DNA of 64,000 nt, taken from positions 86,469,256-86,533,255 of the forward strand of contig OZ018333.1 in assembly GCA_963969495.1 (NCBI GenBank), read 5' to 3'. Below the pieces are notes generated by a model. The model did no database searches. It was not told the DNA's origin and saw only the letters and a list, made by a program, of their open reading frames with translations. A program made the translations under genes and the position numbers. This document shows positions 63,761 through 64,000 of this stretch, piece by piece; the stretch's first letter is position 1; every line of letters starts with the position of its first letter. Origin of the DNA: Ceratothoa steindachneri. Its lineage: Eukaryota; Arthropoda; Malacostraca; Isopoda; Cymothoidae.

Positions 63761-64000
63761 TCGCTCATCAACGCCACGAGTGCAAAGGGGAGAACAGACC
63801 AATGCCATCTTTACAAGCAGGACAGGAAGTATCTCCAATCAACCCGTCCACGCTTGCTTCTGCCTCTTTTGAGAGCCACGGAAACCAGAGGAATCTCCAA
63901 TCAGACCGTGGCTGCCCTTACGAGACAAACGAGGCAACAAAGGTGTAGCTGGTTCCAAACTAGTGCAGGGGGAAAGTCCTTCGGCAGGGCGTAATGACTT
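63761..64000 (-). other. Probable 5' untranslated region of element C
   Basis: No open frame is recognisable. An imperfect direct repeat, ATCTCCAATCAACCCGT (63830-63846) and ATCTCCAATCAGACCGT (63893-63909), is present. Non-LTR elements often have tandem 5' repeats, but two copies are weak evidence. The window ends here. Confidence 0.35.

Noticed and set aside
1..64000. CRISPR arrays, bacterial operons, defence islands
   Set aside because: Nothing in the window is prokaryotic. The regular repeats present are microsatellites and transposon-internal duplications.

Overview
The window reads as eukaryotic, intron-type genomic DNA, most likely from an arthropod and probably a crustacean. The evidence is the transposon load: Jockey-like and CR1-like non-LTR retrotransposons, a DIRS-like tyrosine-recombinase-order retroelement, Tc1/mariner, pogo/Tigger, Merlin, two hAT lineages and a Polinton/Maverick DNA polymerase. 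There are no bacterial features: no operons, ribosome binding sites, rRNA or credible tRNA. The species cannot be fixed from sequence alone. Almost every coding segment is a broken transposable element. Only two short stretches look as if they could belong to host genes.

Layout. 0.3-1.7 kb is a Tc1/mariner copy with both terminal repeats. 1.7-2.6 kb is a decayed non-LTR endonuclease (+). 2.6-5.95 kb is a decayed Jockey-like copy (family J, - strand). 6.5-9.9 kb holds a pogo/Tigger transposase (+) and a deletion derivative of it. 9.9-13.7 kb is AT-rich with a SINE-like piece, a MITE and a Merlin transposase fragment. 13.7-18.85 kb (element A) and 18.9-24.4 kb (element B) are two nearly full-length two-ORF Jockey-superfamily retrotransposons, both on the - strand, with recognisable ORF1 (zinc-knuckle gag), endonuclease, RT and RNase H. 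25.0-26.8 kb holds a Merlin DDE fragment, a candidate host first exon (-), and a CR1-like RT tail (+) split by a 322-bp MITE with a perfect target duplication. 27.9-30.75 kb is a ZMYM/DUF4371-type hAT copy (+).

31.7-33.1 kb holds Polinton-like remains: DNA polymerase B (-) and perhaps the packaging ATPase (+). 33.1-36.2 kb is another J copy (+). 36.25-38.3 kb is a DIRS-like copy (+), with an inverted relative at 43.8-45.8 kb (-). 38.85-42.71 kb is a 5'-truncated Jockey-like insertion (+) bracketed by a 13-bp direct repeat and itself carrying nested AT-rich insertions. 42.75-43.4 kb is an F-box-like pseudogene (-). 46-46.3 kb is long (TA)n. 48.0-49.2 kb is a non-autonomous hAT element with a perfect 8-bp target duplication. 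50-57.5 kb holds scattered J-family pieces (-), including a 391-bp tandem duplication. 57.9 kb to the end is a GC-rich third non-LTR element (C, -) with a complete gag-endonuclease-RT-RNase H order and two tandem duplications inside the RT.

No co-operating set of host genes is visible. The useful content is transposon archaeology: exact insertion boundaries with target duplications, stop/start ORF1-ORF2 junctions (TAATG and TAATCATG) in elements A and B, and a chain of evidence linking a MITE family to a Merlin-type transposase. Coordinates of decayed elements are approximate unless terminal repeats or target duplications are given.
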